A stretch of DNA of 64,000 nt, taken from assembly GCF_003096655.1 (NCBI RefSeq), contig NZ_QEKQ01000002.1:310001-374000 (forward strand), given 5' to 3'. Numbering within the stretch: position 1 is the stretch's first letter; every line of letters starts with the position of its first letter. Below, in pieces: positions 54,255 to 63,376 of the stretch. A model generated the notes under the pieces. That model was given only the letters and a program-made list of their open reading frames with translations. It did no database searches and was not told the origin of the DNA. Source of the stretch: Tamilnaduibacter salinus. GTDB taxonomy: Bacteria > Pseudomonadota > Gammaproteobacteria > Pseudomonadales > Oleiphilaceae. The position numbers and the translations under genes are program-made.

Positions 54255-55378
54255 GATTCAATGATATCGCGAATGTCGTTGGTGCAGGGCGCCAGCAGCT
54301 CACCGCGCCAGCCCTGAGTCAGGAAAGACGGTAATGACCCGCCATCGTGTCCATTCAGGCAGGCCTCAAGATGGCGCCTCGGCGCCACCAGTTCGATCGG
54401 GATGTCCCGTGAATCCGCCTCATGGCGAATGACGTTCTTGAGCTGCTTGAATCGTTGCTGATCCTGCCGGTCCAGCGGACCGGCAATCGGCGGCGCGGCC
54501 AGAGGCGTCCGACCGGCGTTGGCCACCAGGCCAAGGATCGTCTCACCATAACGACGCACCACCACCGGCGGGATACCGTCAATCCGACTCAGTGCCTGAC
54601 GGTTCTTTGGCTCCTGCCCGGCAATCTCGATCAAGACCTTGTCCGGCAGTATCCGGTTCCGCGGCCGGTCCCGGAGACGGCACTCCCCTTCCCGCCAGAT
54701 AGCCAGCTCCCGGAGAATGTTCTGCTGCTCCGCCGACAGCTGCCAGCCACCCCGGATGCGCCGGTAATACTGCGTCGGCTCCGCCTGTGCCCGCAGTTCG
54801 TCGGAAACACGCTGACACTCCTCCCGCCAGGCATGACTCAGCGCGCGTTCCTCCAGAATGGTCTCTACATGGCGATAGAGGGGTTCAAGAAAGCGGATGT
54901 CGTCAAGGGCGTAGTGAAGCTGCGCCTCGGAAAGCGGTCGGGCCAGCCAGTCGGAACGGGTCGCACTCTTATCGAGCGAAACATCAAACACCTGTTCAAC
55001 CATTCGGGCATAACCGGCGGAAAAGCCAAGCCCGGCCAGCGCGGCACCAATCTGAAGATCGAGGAACCCAACCGGTTCCAGTTCCAGCCAGTGGCGAAAC
55101 AGGTCGAGATCTTCACTCATGGCATACAGGAGCTTGGCACGATCGGCGTCGACCAGGGCAGCCCGGAACCCCTTGGATTGCTCGGCCACCGAAGGCTCCA
55201 CCAGGCGGAGATCCTCGCCCACGCCCAGCTGAACGAGGCCCGGGATCGGGAAAAACGTGCTGACACGCTCGAACTCGGTGTCCAGTGCCAACGGGCCGGT
55301 ATGCCCGGCCAACCAGGCATCAAGGTCGTCGGGCGTTTCAAGCCACAGACCGGATGCGGATTCGGATTGATGAGTCAT
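54251..55378 (-). CDS. rnd: ribonuclease D
   Basis: A 3'-5' exoribonuclease that trims tRNA and other small RNAs. 375 residues. The DEDDy exonuclease residues are visible in GPLALDTEFERV (Asp, Glu), SEDLDLFRHW (Asp) and LHYALDDIRFLEPLY (Tyr, Asp). An HRDC domain follows at about residue 210 onward (LAIWREGECRLRDRPRNRIL and RIDGIPPVVVRRYGETIL). It is the first gene of the rnd-ycgL-ycgN unit; recR ends 33 bases upstream. Confidence 0.95.
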   Translation of the reverse strand: MTHQSESASGLWLETPDDLDAWLAGHTGPLALDTEFERVSTFFPIPGLVQLGVGEDLRLVEPSVAEQSKGFRAALVDADRAKLLYAMSEDLDLFRHWLELEPVGFLDLQIGAALAGLGFSAGYARMVEQVFDVSLDKSATRSDWLARPLSEAQLHYALDDIRFLEPLYRHVETILEERALSHAWREECQRVSDELRAQAEPTQYYRRIRGGWQLSAEQQNILRELAIWREGECRLRDRPRNRILPDKVLIEIAGQEPKNRQALSRIDGIPPVVVRRYGETILGLVANAGRTPLAAPPIAGPLDRQDQQRFKQLKNVIRHEADSRDIPIELVAPRRHLEACLNGHDGGSLPSFLTQGWRGELLAPCTNDIRDIIES

Positions 55379-55411
55379 AAACAGAAAAAGGTCCGGAAGT
55401 GAAACGGTGGG

Positions 55412-56014
55412 TCAGTCCGCCAGCGGTTTACGGCCCCGGAATGCGTGTCCGAGTGTAAACCCGTCGACATAGCCCAGCTCGCCACCCACCGGAATGCCGT
55501 GGGCAAGGCGGGTAACCAGAACCGGACGGTCTGCCAGTCGGTCGGCAATATAGTGGGCGGTCGCGTCCCCTTCAACCGTTGGATTCGTTGCCAGGATAAT
55601 CTCGGTGACGTTCTCGTCCTGAACACGTCGGAGCAGGCGCTCAACGCCGATTTCCTCGGGCCCGATTCCATCAATCGGCGACAGATGCCCCATCAGGACG
55701 AAGTAACCGCCCTGATAGTCGCCGGCCTGCTCGAGCGCCAGCAAATCGGACGGACTTTCCACAATGCAGAGCGTGCCGTTACGGCGGGAGTCATCCTGAC
55801 AGATCGGGCACAGCTCCGTATCGGCAAAGTTCTGGCAGGAGTCGCACCGACGCACACCCGACATCGCCTGTTCCAACGCCCCCGCCAGGCGCTCGCCGCC
55901 CTGGCGGCCACGTTCCAGCAGGTGAAACGCCATGCGCTGGGCCGTTTTCTGGCCGACACCAGGCAGGCACCGAAGGGACTCCACCAGTTCGTCAACGAGG
56001 GGACTGAAAGCCAT
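55412..56014 (-). CDS. recR: recombination protein RecR
   Basis: A RecFOR-pathway protein that loads RecA at gaps. 200 residues, the usual length, with the helix-hairpin-helix [17 protein letters not shown], a four-Cys zinc finger ([16 protein letters not shown]), the Toprim [15 protein letters not shown], and the C-terminal ARG-loop region [19 protein letters not shown]. It follows ybaB by 2 bases in the universal dnaX-ybaB-recR order. Confidence 0.97.
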   Translation of the reverse strand: MAFSPLVDELVESLRCLPGVGQKTAQRMAFHLLERGRQGGERLAGALEQAMSGVRRCDSCQNFADTELCPICQDDSRRNGTLCIVESPSDLLALEQAGDYQGGYFVLMGHLSPIDGIGPEEIGVERLLRRVQDENVTEIILATNPTVEGDATAHYIADRLADRPVLVTRLAHGIPVGGELGYVDGFTLGHAFRGRKPLAD

Positions 56015-56016
56015 CG

Positions 56017-56340
56017 TCAGAACGGCATCTTGAAGCCGGGCGGCATCCCCATGCCCGAGGCCATGCCGGACATGTGCTCCTTCTGGTTCTCCTCAACCCG
56101 GCGGACCGCGTCGTTGACCGCCGCTGCCAGAAGGTCCTCAAGGACTTCCCGATCTTCGGTCATCAGGGAGGGATCGATATCCACGTTGCGCACGTCGTGA
56201 CGGCCATTCATTGTGACCTTGACCAGCCCGGCGCCGGACTCCCCCGTCACCTCCGCTTTCGCCAGCTCTTCCTGGGCTTTCTTGAACTTTTCCTGCATTT
56301 CCTGGGCCTGTTTCATCAGGTCGCCCATACCATTCATCAT
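56017..56340 (-). CDS. ybaB: YbaB/EbfC nucleoid-associated protein
   Basis: 107 residues from ATG 56340, which has GAGG about 7 bases upstream; the longer frame to 56373 has no support. The sequence [20 protein letters not shown] and the central [20 protein letters not shown] are typical. It forms a dimeric DNA-binding pincer. It sits between dnaX and recR as in most bacteria. The Met/Gly-rich end ([18 protein letters not shown]) is normal for gammaproteobacterial copies. Confidence 0.96.
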   Translation of the reverse strand: MMNGMGDLMKQAQEMQEKFKKAQEELAKAEVTGESGAGLVKVTMNGRHDVRNVDIDPSLMTEDREVLEDLLAAAVNDAVRRVEENQKEHMSGMASGMGMPPGFKMPF

Positions 56341-56403
56341 GGAATCACCTCGATCTGTGTCGTCGCTTGCCACTCTCTGCTCTCAGGGCAGACCGCGCAA
56401 GAT

Positions 56404-58254
56404 TCAAGTGCTCTGTCGCTCCAGCGGCACCGTGCTGCCATCAATGATACGCCCGTCGAAACGCTCGACAATCCGCTGCACGTGAGGGTCGGACGAAATG
56501 GCGGCTTCCGCCGCTTCCTGACGAGCGGCCTTCTGCGCTGCATTGTAACGCGCCGGCGTGTCCTCGCCGGGCTCGCCCTCCTGCACCGTCAACGCAATGG
56601 TCTTGCCGGTGTAGTCCGACAATGCGTCGCGAATCCGATCCCGGTGACGATCAGTCAGCAGGCCAACATGACCGCCGGACAGGGTCAGCGTGGCCTCATG
56701 ATCGGACAGCGCCAGCGCCCCCTCGCTTGCCAGACTGCCGGCCATTCCTTTCAGGCCCATGGCGTAAAAATCCCGGGGCCAGTAGAAGCTCTCCGACTCT
56801 TGCACCGGCTCTGCGGAATCCGGCGAAGGGGACGCATCGTCCTCAACCGCCCCGGCGGGAGCGGGATCAGGACGGGAGTCGACAATGGTCTCGGGCTCCG
56901 GTGCCACCTGAGGCACTTCCTCCGGGGGCATCGGTGGCGCAACCGCCGGCTCCTCCATGGCGCCGGAAACCGCATCGTCCGCTGCCTCAAGGGGCGGCGG
57001 TGGTGCTGGTTCTGGCTCCGGTTCCCGTTCCGATTGTGGGACCGGTTCCGATTGTGGAGCCGGTTCCGCGGCTTGTGAGACGGCGGCTGGCGCGGGTTCG
57101 TCGGCTTCCGGGTCTTTGCTGCCTCCCTCTGACTGGCCGGAACCGCCGGCCGGTGGCTCCCGGCGCTCACTCCCCGGGCGGAACGCCAGCATGCGTAACA
57201 GGGCCATCTCGAAGCCCATTCGGGCGTCGGGCGTCACGCTGAGATCCTGACGTCCAATCAACGCCGCCTGGTAAAACAGCTGGGCGTCTTCCCCGCTGAG
57301 TCTTGACGCCAGATCCCGCACGGCGTCGGCGTCGCCCATGGCGTTATCAGTGCTCCCCGGGACCACCTGCTCAAGCGTGACGCGATGGAAGACCGACAGC
57401 ATGTCCGCGAGAATTGCCGCATAATCCGGCGAGAATGCCGCAATCCGGTCAATTTCGCCGAGCATCCCCGCGCCATCGCCCGAGGCGAGCGCGGACACCA
57501 GCGTCCAGATGTCACGCTGGTCAATCGTGCCAAGCATGGTGCTGACATCGGCCGCATTCAGGCGCTCATTGCCAAAGGCGATGGCCTGGTCAGTCAGGCT
57601 GAGGGCATCGCGCATACTGCCGTCCGCCGCCCGGGCAAGACTCCAGAGCGCGGCTTCCTCGAACTCAATGCCTTCCTGCCCGAGCACCTCACTCAGGTGG
57701 CCCACAATGTGCTCGTGGGTCATGCGTTTGAGGTTGAACTGGAGGCAGCGTGACAGAATCGTGACCGGCAGCTTCTGCGGGTCGGTCGTGGCCAGCAGGA
57801 ACTTAACGTGCTCCGGTGGCTCTTCCAGCGTCTTCAGGAGTGCGTTGAAGCTGTGGCCCGAGAGCATGTGCACTTCGTCGATCAGGTAGATCTTGTAACG
57901 ACCGCGGGTCGGCGCGTACTGGACGTTGTCCAGCAGCTCACGCATGTCCTCAACCTTGGTTCGTGAGGCGGCGTCAATCTCAATGAGGTCAACGAACCGG
58001 CCATCACGGATCTCCAGGCAACTGTCGCACTCGCCACACGGGTTCGAGGAAATCCCCTGCTCACAGTTCAGGCATCGGGCCAGCAAACGACCAATGGTGG
58101 TTTTCCCCACCCCTCGGGTGCCGGTAAACAGATAGGCGTGATGAAGGCGTTCATGGTCCAGCGCATGGATCAGCGCCTTGAGGACATGTTCCTGCCCGAC
58201 CATGTCCTGAAATGTCGTCGGCCGCCACTTCCGGGCCAGTACCTGATAGCTCAT
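56404..58254 (-). CDS. dnaX: DNA polymerase III tau/gamma subunits
   Basis: The clamp-loader ATPase, 616 residues. Walker A is FTGTRGVGKTTIGRLLARCL, the zinc module CEQGISSNPCGECDSCLEIR, and YLIDEVHMLSGHSFNALLKT is present. A Pro/Glu/Ala-rich linker (about 365-485) leads to the tau-specific C-terminal domain (SESFYWPRDFYAMGLKGMAG onward). I saw no A6G-type slippery run near the end of the ATPase part, so a separate gamma protein is not indicated by sequence. It lies upstream of ybaB and downstream of the 4.5S RNA gene. Confidence 0.96.
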   Translation of the reverse strand: MSYQVLARKWRPTTFQDMVGQEHVLKALIHALDHERLHHAYLFTGTRGVGKTTIGRLLARCLNCEQGISSNPCGECDSCLEIRDGRFVDLIEIDAASRTKVEDMRELLDNVQYAPTRGRYKIYLIDEVHMLSGHSFNALLKTLEEPPEHVKFLLATTDPQKLPVTILSRCLQFNLKRMTHEHIVGHLSEVLGQEGIEFEEAALWSLARAADGSMRDALSLTDQAIAFGNERLNAADVSTMLGTIDQRDIWTLVSALASGDGAGMLGEIDRIAAFSPDYAAILADMLSVFHRVTLEQVVPGSTDNAMGDADAVRDLASRLSGEDAQLFYQAALIGRQDLSVTPDARMGFEMALLRMLAFRPGSERREPPAGGSGQSEGGSKDPEADEPAPAAVSQAAEPAPQSEPVPQSEREPEPEPAPPPPLEAADDAVSGAMEEPAVAPPMPPEEVPQVAPEPETIVDSRPDPAPAGAVEDDASPSPDSAEPVQESESFYWPRDFYAMGLKGMAGSLASEGALALSDHEATLTLSGGHVGLLTDRHRDRIRDALSDYTGKTIALTVQEGEPGEDTPARYNAAQKAARQEAAEAAISSDPHVQRIVERFDGRIIDGSTVPLERQST

Positions 58255-58416
58255 GGAGAGGTGTCTAATGTCCCGTGTCGTCGGTTGATTTGCCGGCGCG
58301 TCGTCGCCACCCGATGGGGCAGTTTTGCTGACACAACCTTAGCACGGCGGCCGATTCAGAAGAAGCTGGGGAAAAGCTCAGAGACTAACGAACAATAACG
58401 GGAGTCAGATCGGATG

Positions 58417-58528
58417 GGGGTGACTCCATCAGCGACACTCCGGCACCCAAGTCCACCGCTACGGCTGCTCCCTTCCGGGCCTGACCGGGTTCACGGTTTA
58501 TTGTTGCGGAGGCACCAATGGAGCCACC
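58417..58528 (-). ncRNA. ffs: 4.5S RNA, signal recognition particle RNA
   Basis: The minus strand carries the invariant SRP apical hairpin GGTCAGGCCCGGAAGGGAG followed by CAGCC. The closing helix pairs GGTGGCTCCAT at the 5' end with ATGGAGTCACC at the 3' end, which sets the limits within a few bases. The internal GCCTCCGCAACAAT / TGCCGGAG stem regions also fit. The RNA pairs with Ffh for co-translational targeting of membrane proteins. The gene lies 163 bases upstream of dnaX. The rest of the 386-base gap (58255-58640) has no other feature I can support. Confidence 0.96.
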
Positions 58529-58640
58529 ATAACGATTCAGGGCCCGACCGTGATGCCGGTAACCCCGAATGAGGCGCGTATCCTAGCAGGCGGAGCCTTG
58601 CGCATCAACGACGTCTGCGCCTCATTTTACAGGGGGACCC

Positions 58641-61130
58641 TCAGGGCCGCTCGACTTCCTTGAGCTTGCCTTTGGAACAACGCGCCAGGCTTTCAATCGC
58701 CTTCCCATCGAACGCATCCACCCGGATGACGTCGTACATCGCCTCCAACGCTTCCACGAGCTTGTCACGCTCTTCCTGGCGGATCACGTTCTGCTCGACG
58801 GCCCAGTCCACCAGCTCTTCGCGCTGGTGCGCCATCAGCATCTCAACGTCCTGGAGCTCGTCCGGATCCGCCTTGCGGATGGCATCATGCAGGCGGTCCC
58901 GGGCGGGCCGGGTTTCATTGGCCAAACGGTAGGCGTGCAGCACCCGGCCCACCGGGTCGTCTGGCTCCTCGTTGCGGTAGACGCCCTGGACCACCCGGTC
59001 ACGGGGCGGTCCACTCTGGACGATGGACATCGCCACTTTTTCACCGAGGCGATCATCCGGCGGACGAAGGCCGGTGCCCGTCGGGAAGACCAGAAGACGC
59101 AGGGGCCAGCGCAACGGCCGTACCGGGAAATTGTCGATGACGGCCTTCATCTGGTTCTGAAAGTCATATAGCGATCGCTCCAGCGCCCACTCCACCAGCG
59201 GCCGCTGATCCTCCGGATACCCGTCCTCATGCCATTGCCGGATCGCTGCCGAGGCATAGTAAAGGTGTACCAGGCAATCGGCCATGCGGCCGGACAACCG
59301 CTGCCGGGCCTTCAATCCGCCCCCAATCGTCAGCAGTGACACGTCCGTCAGCACGGAAAACGCCGACGAGAACCGCGCCAACTGGCGATAGTAACGGCTG
59401 ATGCCCCCCTGCGCGGGCACGGGTTCGAGCCACCCCTGACTGAGGCCAAGAACGAAACTCCGCAGGGCATTCCGTGTGGTGTGCGCCATGTGGGCATAGA
59501 ACACCGAATCGAACGCGTCGACGGCCGCGTTCTCGTCTTCCATGCCAGCCGCTTCAATCTCATCGACAATGTACGGGTGGCAGCGGATCGCGCCCTGCCC
59601 GAAAATCATCAGACTGCGCGTGAGAATGTTCGCCCCCTCGACCGTGATGCCGATCGGCACCGCCTGGTAGGCCCGGGCCAGGAAATTGCGCGGACCGGTA
59701 ATCACGCCCCGCCCGGCAACAATGTCCATGGAGTGGTTGATGACCTCGCGCATCAGGTCGGTATTGCGGTACTTGAGGACCGCCGATGGCACGGACGGTT
59801 TGACGCCCCGATCCAGCATTCCGGCTGTGAGCAAACGTGCGGCGTCCATCATGTAGGTGTACCCGGCAACCGGTTCCATGGCTTCCTGAACACCCTCGAA
59901 TTCGCTGACCGACCGGCCAAACTGCTCGCGCACGCCCGCATAGGCGCCGGTTGTCAGGCTCGCCAGCTTGCCCGCACCGGTGCCAAGCGCCGGCAGAGAA
60001 ATCGACCGTCCAATGGACAGGCACTCCAGCAGCATGGTCCAGCCCTGACCAATCATCTCGCGACCGCCGATGACCTGTTCCAGCGGGATGAACACATCCT
60101 CCCCCCAGGTCGGCCCGTTCATGAACACCGTGTTCATCGGCAGGTGCCGCGCGCCGGCGTGCACGCCGTCCAGCGCCCGCGGCACCATCACACAGGTGAC
60201 GCCCAGATCCTCTTCCTCGCCGAGCAGTTGGTCCGGATCGTAGACCTTGATGGCCAGCCCAATGATTGTGGCCACCGGCGCGAGGGTGATGTAGCGCTTG
60301 TTCCAGGTGACCTTCAGCCCCAGCACCTCTTCGCCGTTCCACTGGCCTTTGCAGATCACGCCACGATCCGGAATGGCACTGGCATCAGAACCGGCGACCG
60401 GCGATGTCAGGGCAAAGCACGGAACTTCCTCACCTTGGGCCAACCGCGGCAGGTAGTACTGCTTCTGGTCCGTCGTCCCGTAGTGCATCAGCAACTCACC
60501 CGGACCGAGAGAATTCGGCACCATGACGGTCACCGCCGCCGACACACTGCGGGTGGAGATCTTCATGACGATCTCGGAATGCGCCGTCGCGGAAAAGCCT
60601 TTGCCGCCGTACTCTTCCGGGATCACGAGGCCGAAAAACCCCTCCTTGCGGATGAAATTCCATGCCTTTTTGGGGAGGTCATACAATTCATTGGTGATCG
60701 ACCAGTCATCGAGCATGGCGCAGAGCTTGTCGACGGGACCATCCACAAATGCCCGCTCCTCCTCGGTCAGACGACCGTGGGGCGCGTCCAGCAATCGCTG
60801 CCAGTCCGGTCGCCCGGAGAACAGCTCACCGTCCCAGTCCACACTCCCGGACCGGAGCGCCTCGGCTTCGGTTTCGGAGAGTTTCGGCAACCGGCTTCGC
60901 ACCCAGCTCAACAGCGGCCGACTCAGTCGCTCGCGCCGCAACCGGCCCGGTAGTACCACGGCGAGGCTCGCCGCCAGCAACAGGCCGCCGACGATCAGAC
61001 TCGCAAAGTGCCAGCCATCCTCGAACCAGCCGACCAGGGCCGATGCAACCAGAACAACGGCCGCCACCTGCCCCCCGATCCCGAAATAGATCAGGACCAG
61101 CGCGGCGATCAGCAGAAACAGAATACTCAT
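58641..61130 (-). CDS. fadE: acyl-CoA dehydrogenase FadE
   Basis: Catalyses the first beta-oxidation step, with FAD, at the inner membrane. 829 residues from ATG 61130, chosen for the strong GGAGAGGAGG just upstream; the frame extends to 61229 without support. Two or three N-terminal TM segments (about residues 1-70) precede the dehydrogenase domains. Family sequences include GLVIPEEYGGKGFSATAHSE, CFALTSPVAGSDASAIPD, and GRGVITGPRNFLARAYQAVP. It is divergent from an acyltransferase gene. The promoter gap 61131-61408 (278 bases) shows no recognisable PsrA or FadR site. Confidence 0.94.
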   Translation of the reverse strand: MSILFLLIAALVLIYFGIGGQVAAVVLVASALVGWFEDGWHFASLIVGGLLLAASLAVVLPGRLRRERLSRPLLSWVRSRLPKLSETEAEALRSGSVDWDGELFSGRPDWQRLLDAPHGRLTEEERAFVDGPVDKLCAMLDDWSITNELYDLPKKAWNFIRKEGFFGLVIPEEYGGKGFSATAHSEIVMKISTRSVSAAVTVMVPNSLGPGELLMHYGTTDQKQYYLPRLAQGEEVPCFALTSPVAGSDASAIPDRGVICKGQWNGEEVLGLKVTWNKRYITLAPVATIIGLAIKVYDPDQLLGEEEDLGVTCVMVPRALDGVHAGARHLPMNTVFMNGPTWGEDVFIPLEQVIGGREMIGQGWTMLLECLSIGRSISLPALGTGAGKLASLTTGAYAGVREQFGRSVSEFEGVQEAMEPVAGYTYMMDAARLLTAGMLDRGVKPSVPSAVLKYRNTDLMREVINHSMDIVAGRGVITGPRNFLARAYQAVPIGITVEGANILTRSLMIFGQGAIRCHPYIVDEIEAAGMEDENAAVDAFDSVFYAHMAHTTRNALRSFVLGLSQGWLEPVPAQGGISRYYRQLARFSSAFSVLTDVSLLTIGGGLKARQRLSGRMADCLVHLYYASAAIRQWHEDGYPEDQRPLVEWALERSLYDFQNQMKAVIDNFPVRPLRWPLRLLVFPTGTGLRPPDDRLGEKVAMSIVQSGPPRDRVVQGVYRNEEPDDPVGRVLHAYRLANETRPARDRLHDAIRKADPDELQDVEMLMAHQREELVDWAVEQNVIRQEERDKLVEALEAMYDVIRVDAFDGKAIESLARCSKGKLKEVERP

Positions 61131-61408
61131 GGGGTGCCTCCTCTCCTCTGGCGGCGCTTTTCCGGAGCGCGGGCCTGTACACGGCGCATCGACCAATGGC
61201 GGCCTCTGTCTGAAACGACACATGCTCAACCCATCAAGGAAGTGCGGGTCAATTCCTTAAGACAACAAGCCCGATAGTCAATATACAATCCTGAATGTGC
61301 GATCTATGGTTATAGCACGATTCCGTGACAGAACCTCGACATATTCAGGGGCGTTTGACCGCTCGGCCATCGCGCGGCGATGGATCACTCTTTGGACAGG
61401 ATAGCAGC

Positions 61409-62224
61409 ATGAGTTTTCGTTCGTTCCTGCGCGAGAAGCTGGTTCCCGAGGCACTTGACCGGCAGATTGATCGCGTCCGAAAACCCACCGGAACGCTGGG
61501 ATACGACCCGTGGGGCTACAACAACGATGCGGTCAAGATTGGCTACACACTGGCCCGGCAGTTGTATGAAAAGTACTTCCGCGTGGAAGCCGATGGCGTG
61601 GATCGGGTCCCATCCGAGGGCCCGGTTCTGATCGTTGCCAATCACAGCGGTCAGCTCCCGCTTGATGGGCTGATGATCGGGATTGCCCTCGCCTCACGGG
61701 AAAAGGAGCCACGGGTCCCCAGAGCCATGATCGAACGGTTCTTTCCCACCGTCCCGTGGCTGGGCAACGTGCTCAATCAGGTGGGTGCGGTGCTCGGCGA
61801 CCCCGTCAACTGCGCGAAAATGCTGGCAAACAACGAGGCCGTGATCGTGTTCCCCGAAGGCGTGCGCGGCTCCGGTAAGCTTTACCGTGACCGTTATCAG
61901 CTCAAGCGTTTCGGAAACGGGTTCATGCACCTGGCCATGAAGTACAAGGCGCCGATCGTGCCCGTGGGCGTGGTCGGCTGTGAGGAAACCATCCCCGCCA
62001 TTGCCAACATCAAACCACTCGCGAACACCCTTGGCGTCCCGTACGTGCCTGTCGCACTCCCGGTCGTGCTGCCAGCCAAAGTGCACCTGCGGTTTGGCGA
62101 ACCGATGGTTTTCGACGACGCGGATATTCCCGAGGAAAACGTGACCGAGCGCGTGGAGGCGGTCAAATCACAGATCAGTCGTCTGATTGATGAAGGGCTG
62201 AGCAAGCGAAAAAGGCTGTTTTAA
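61409..62224 (+). CDS. lysophospholipid acyltransferase family protein
   Basis: 271 residues from ATG 61409 with AGGA 10 bases upstream; a GTG at 61325 is in frame but less likely. The acyltransferase block is VANHSGQLPLDGLMIG, in which the catalytic H79 and D86 are separated by six residues rather than four as in the classic HX4D. The phosphate-binding block is VFPEGVRGSGK. It probably acylates a lysophospholipid or another lipid alcohol at the membrane. Its stop overlaps the start of the following SDR gene by one base (TAATG), so the two proteins are co-produced and presumably act on related lipids. Confidence 0.86.
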   Translation: MSFRSFLREKLVPEALDRQIDRVRKPTGTLGYDPWGYNNDAVKIGYTLARQLYEKYFRVEADGVDRVPSEGPVLIVANHSGQLPLDGLMIGIALASREKEPRVPRAMIERFFPTVPWLGNVLNQVGAVLGDPVNCAKMLANNEAVIVFPEGVRGSGKLYRDRYQLKRFGNGFMHLAMKYKAPIVPVGVVGCEETIPAIANIKPLANTLGVPYVPVALPVVLPAKVHLRFGEPMVFDDADIPEENVTERVEAVKSQISRLIDEGLSKRKRLF

Positions 62225-63171
62225 TGGCAAACGAACAAAAACCCCATATTCTCGTCACCGGTGCCGCGGGCGCTCTCGCTCAGCAGGTCATCAACCGGCT
62301 CCGAGACAACTATCACCTGGTGGCGGTCGATTTCCGGGAACAGGTCTATCTCGGCGACGATATCCCAAGCTACTGCATCGATTTCAACAAACGGGTGTTC
62401 GAGGACCTTTTCCGGCGTTATCACTTCGATGGCGTCATTCACCTTGGCCGGATCATGTCCAGCCAGCTGACCCCGATGCGCCGCTACAATGCCAACGTAC
62501 TGGGCACACAGAAGCTTCTGGACCTCAGTCACAAGTATGGCATCCACCGGGTGGTCATCCTGTCGACCTACCACGTCTACGGTGCCATCGCCTACAACCC
62601 GGCGCTGATCGACGAGGAAGCCCCCCTCAAGAGTGCCGGGCTCAGCATGGACCTGGTGGATTCGGTCGAACTGGAAAACCTGGCGAACATCTATCTCTGG
62701 CGCTACCCCGACCTGAACATTTCGATCCTCCGCCCCTGCAACATCGTCGGCCCCGGGGTCCGAAACTCCATGAGTCAGCTCCTGGCGAGCAAGCGTGCGC
62801 CTGTGATGGCCGGATTTTCCCCCATGATGCAGTTCATTCATATCGATGACATGGCTGACGCCATTGTGCTGGCCTACGGGCAGCCCCGTCGCGGCGTCTT
62901 CAATGTGGCCCCGGACGACTGGGTGTCCTACCAGCACGCCCTGACATTGTGCGGCTGCACGCGCATTCCACTTCCGTCGGTACCGCCGATCCTGCCCCGG
63001 AGCCTGCTGCGGCTGCTCAATCTGCGCAGCTTTCCGTCCTATCTGATGGATTTCTTCAAATATCCGGTCGTGATTGATGGGCACACCTTCCGCGAAACGT
63101 TCGGTTTCAGGCCACAACGGCCACTTCGGGAAATTTTCCGGTACTATCGCGAGACCAAACACACCCTTTAG
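62224..63171 (+). CDS. NAD-dependent epimerase/dehydratase-like extended SDR protein, atypical active site
   Basis: 315 residues. The N-terminal nucleotide-binding VTGAAGALAQQVINRL and the strand VIHLGRIMSS mark an extended SDR. Ser114 (ILSTYHVYG) is in the usual place, but the YxxxK motif expected near residues 145-150 reads LVDSVELENL and has neither Tyr nor Lys. The C-terminal substrate region carries RPCNIVGPGVRNSM and FIHIDDMADAIV. It may thus bind NAD(P) without the standard catalysis, or use another base. It is coupled to the acyltransferase gene, and a kinase gene follows after 205 bases. Confidence 0.85.
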   Translation: MANEQKPHILVTGAAGALAQQVINRLRDNYHLVAVDFREQVYLGDDIPSYCIDFNKRVFEDLFRRYHFDGVIHLGRIMSSQLTPMRRYNANVLGTQKLLDLSHKYGIHRVVILSTYHVYGAIAYNPALIDEEAPLKSAGLSMDLVDSVELENLANIYLWRYPDLNISILRPCNIVGPGVRNSMSQLLASKRAPVMAGFSPMMQFIHIDDMADAIVLAYGQPRRGVFNVAPDDWVSYQHALTLCGCTRIPLPSVPPILPRSLLRLLNLRSFPSYLMDFFKYPVVIDGHTFRETFGFRPQRPLREIFRYYRETKHTL

Positions 63172-63376
63172 ACAAGCGACACACACTGTCAATTCGCTGA
63201 AAGGTTGTGACGGTGGTGGCAAAAAGGTAGTGTCGCCTGCGTCGGCTCTCGGCTACAATCTGTTACATACTTCCACAACTCGCTGGGAGCACCACGCGAC
63301 GCCGAGATTCGCCGTTGCCGTGCCTTCGTAAAAGGTTACCCGGGTGCTTCCCGCCTCGCACAGGAAGTGCTGCTGT

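Noticed and set aside
57100-57300. A programmed frameshift in dnaX for a gamma product
   Set aside because: No A6G or similar slippery run is present where the linker begins.
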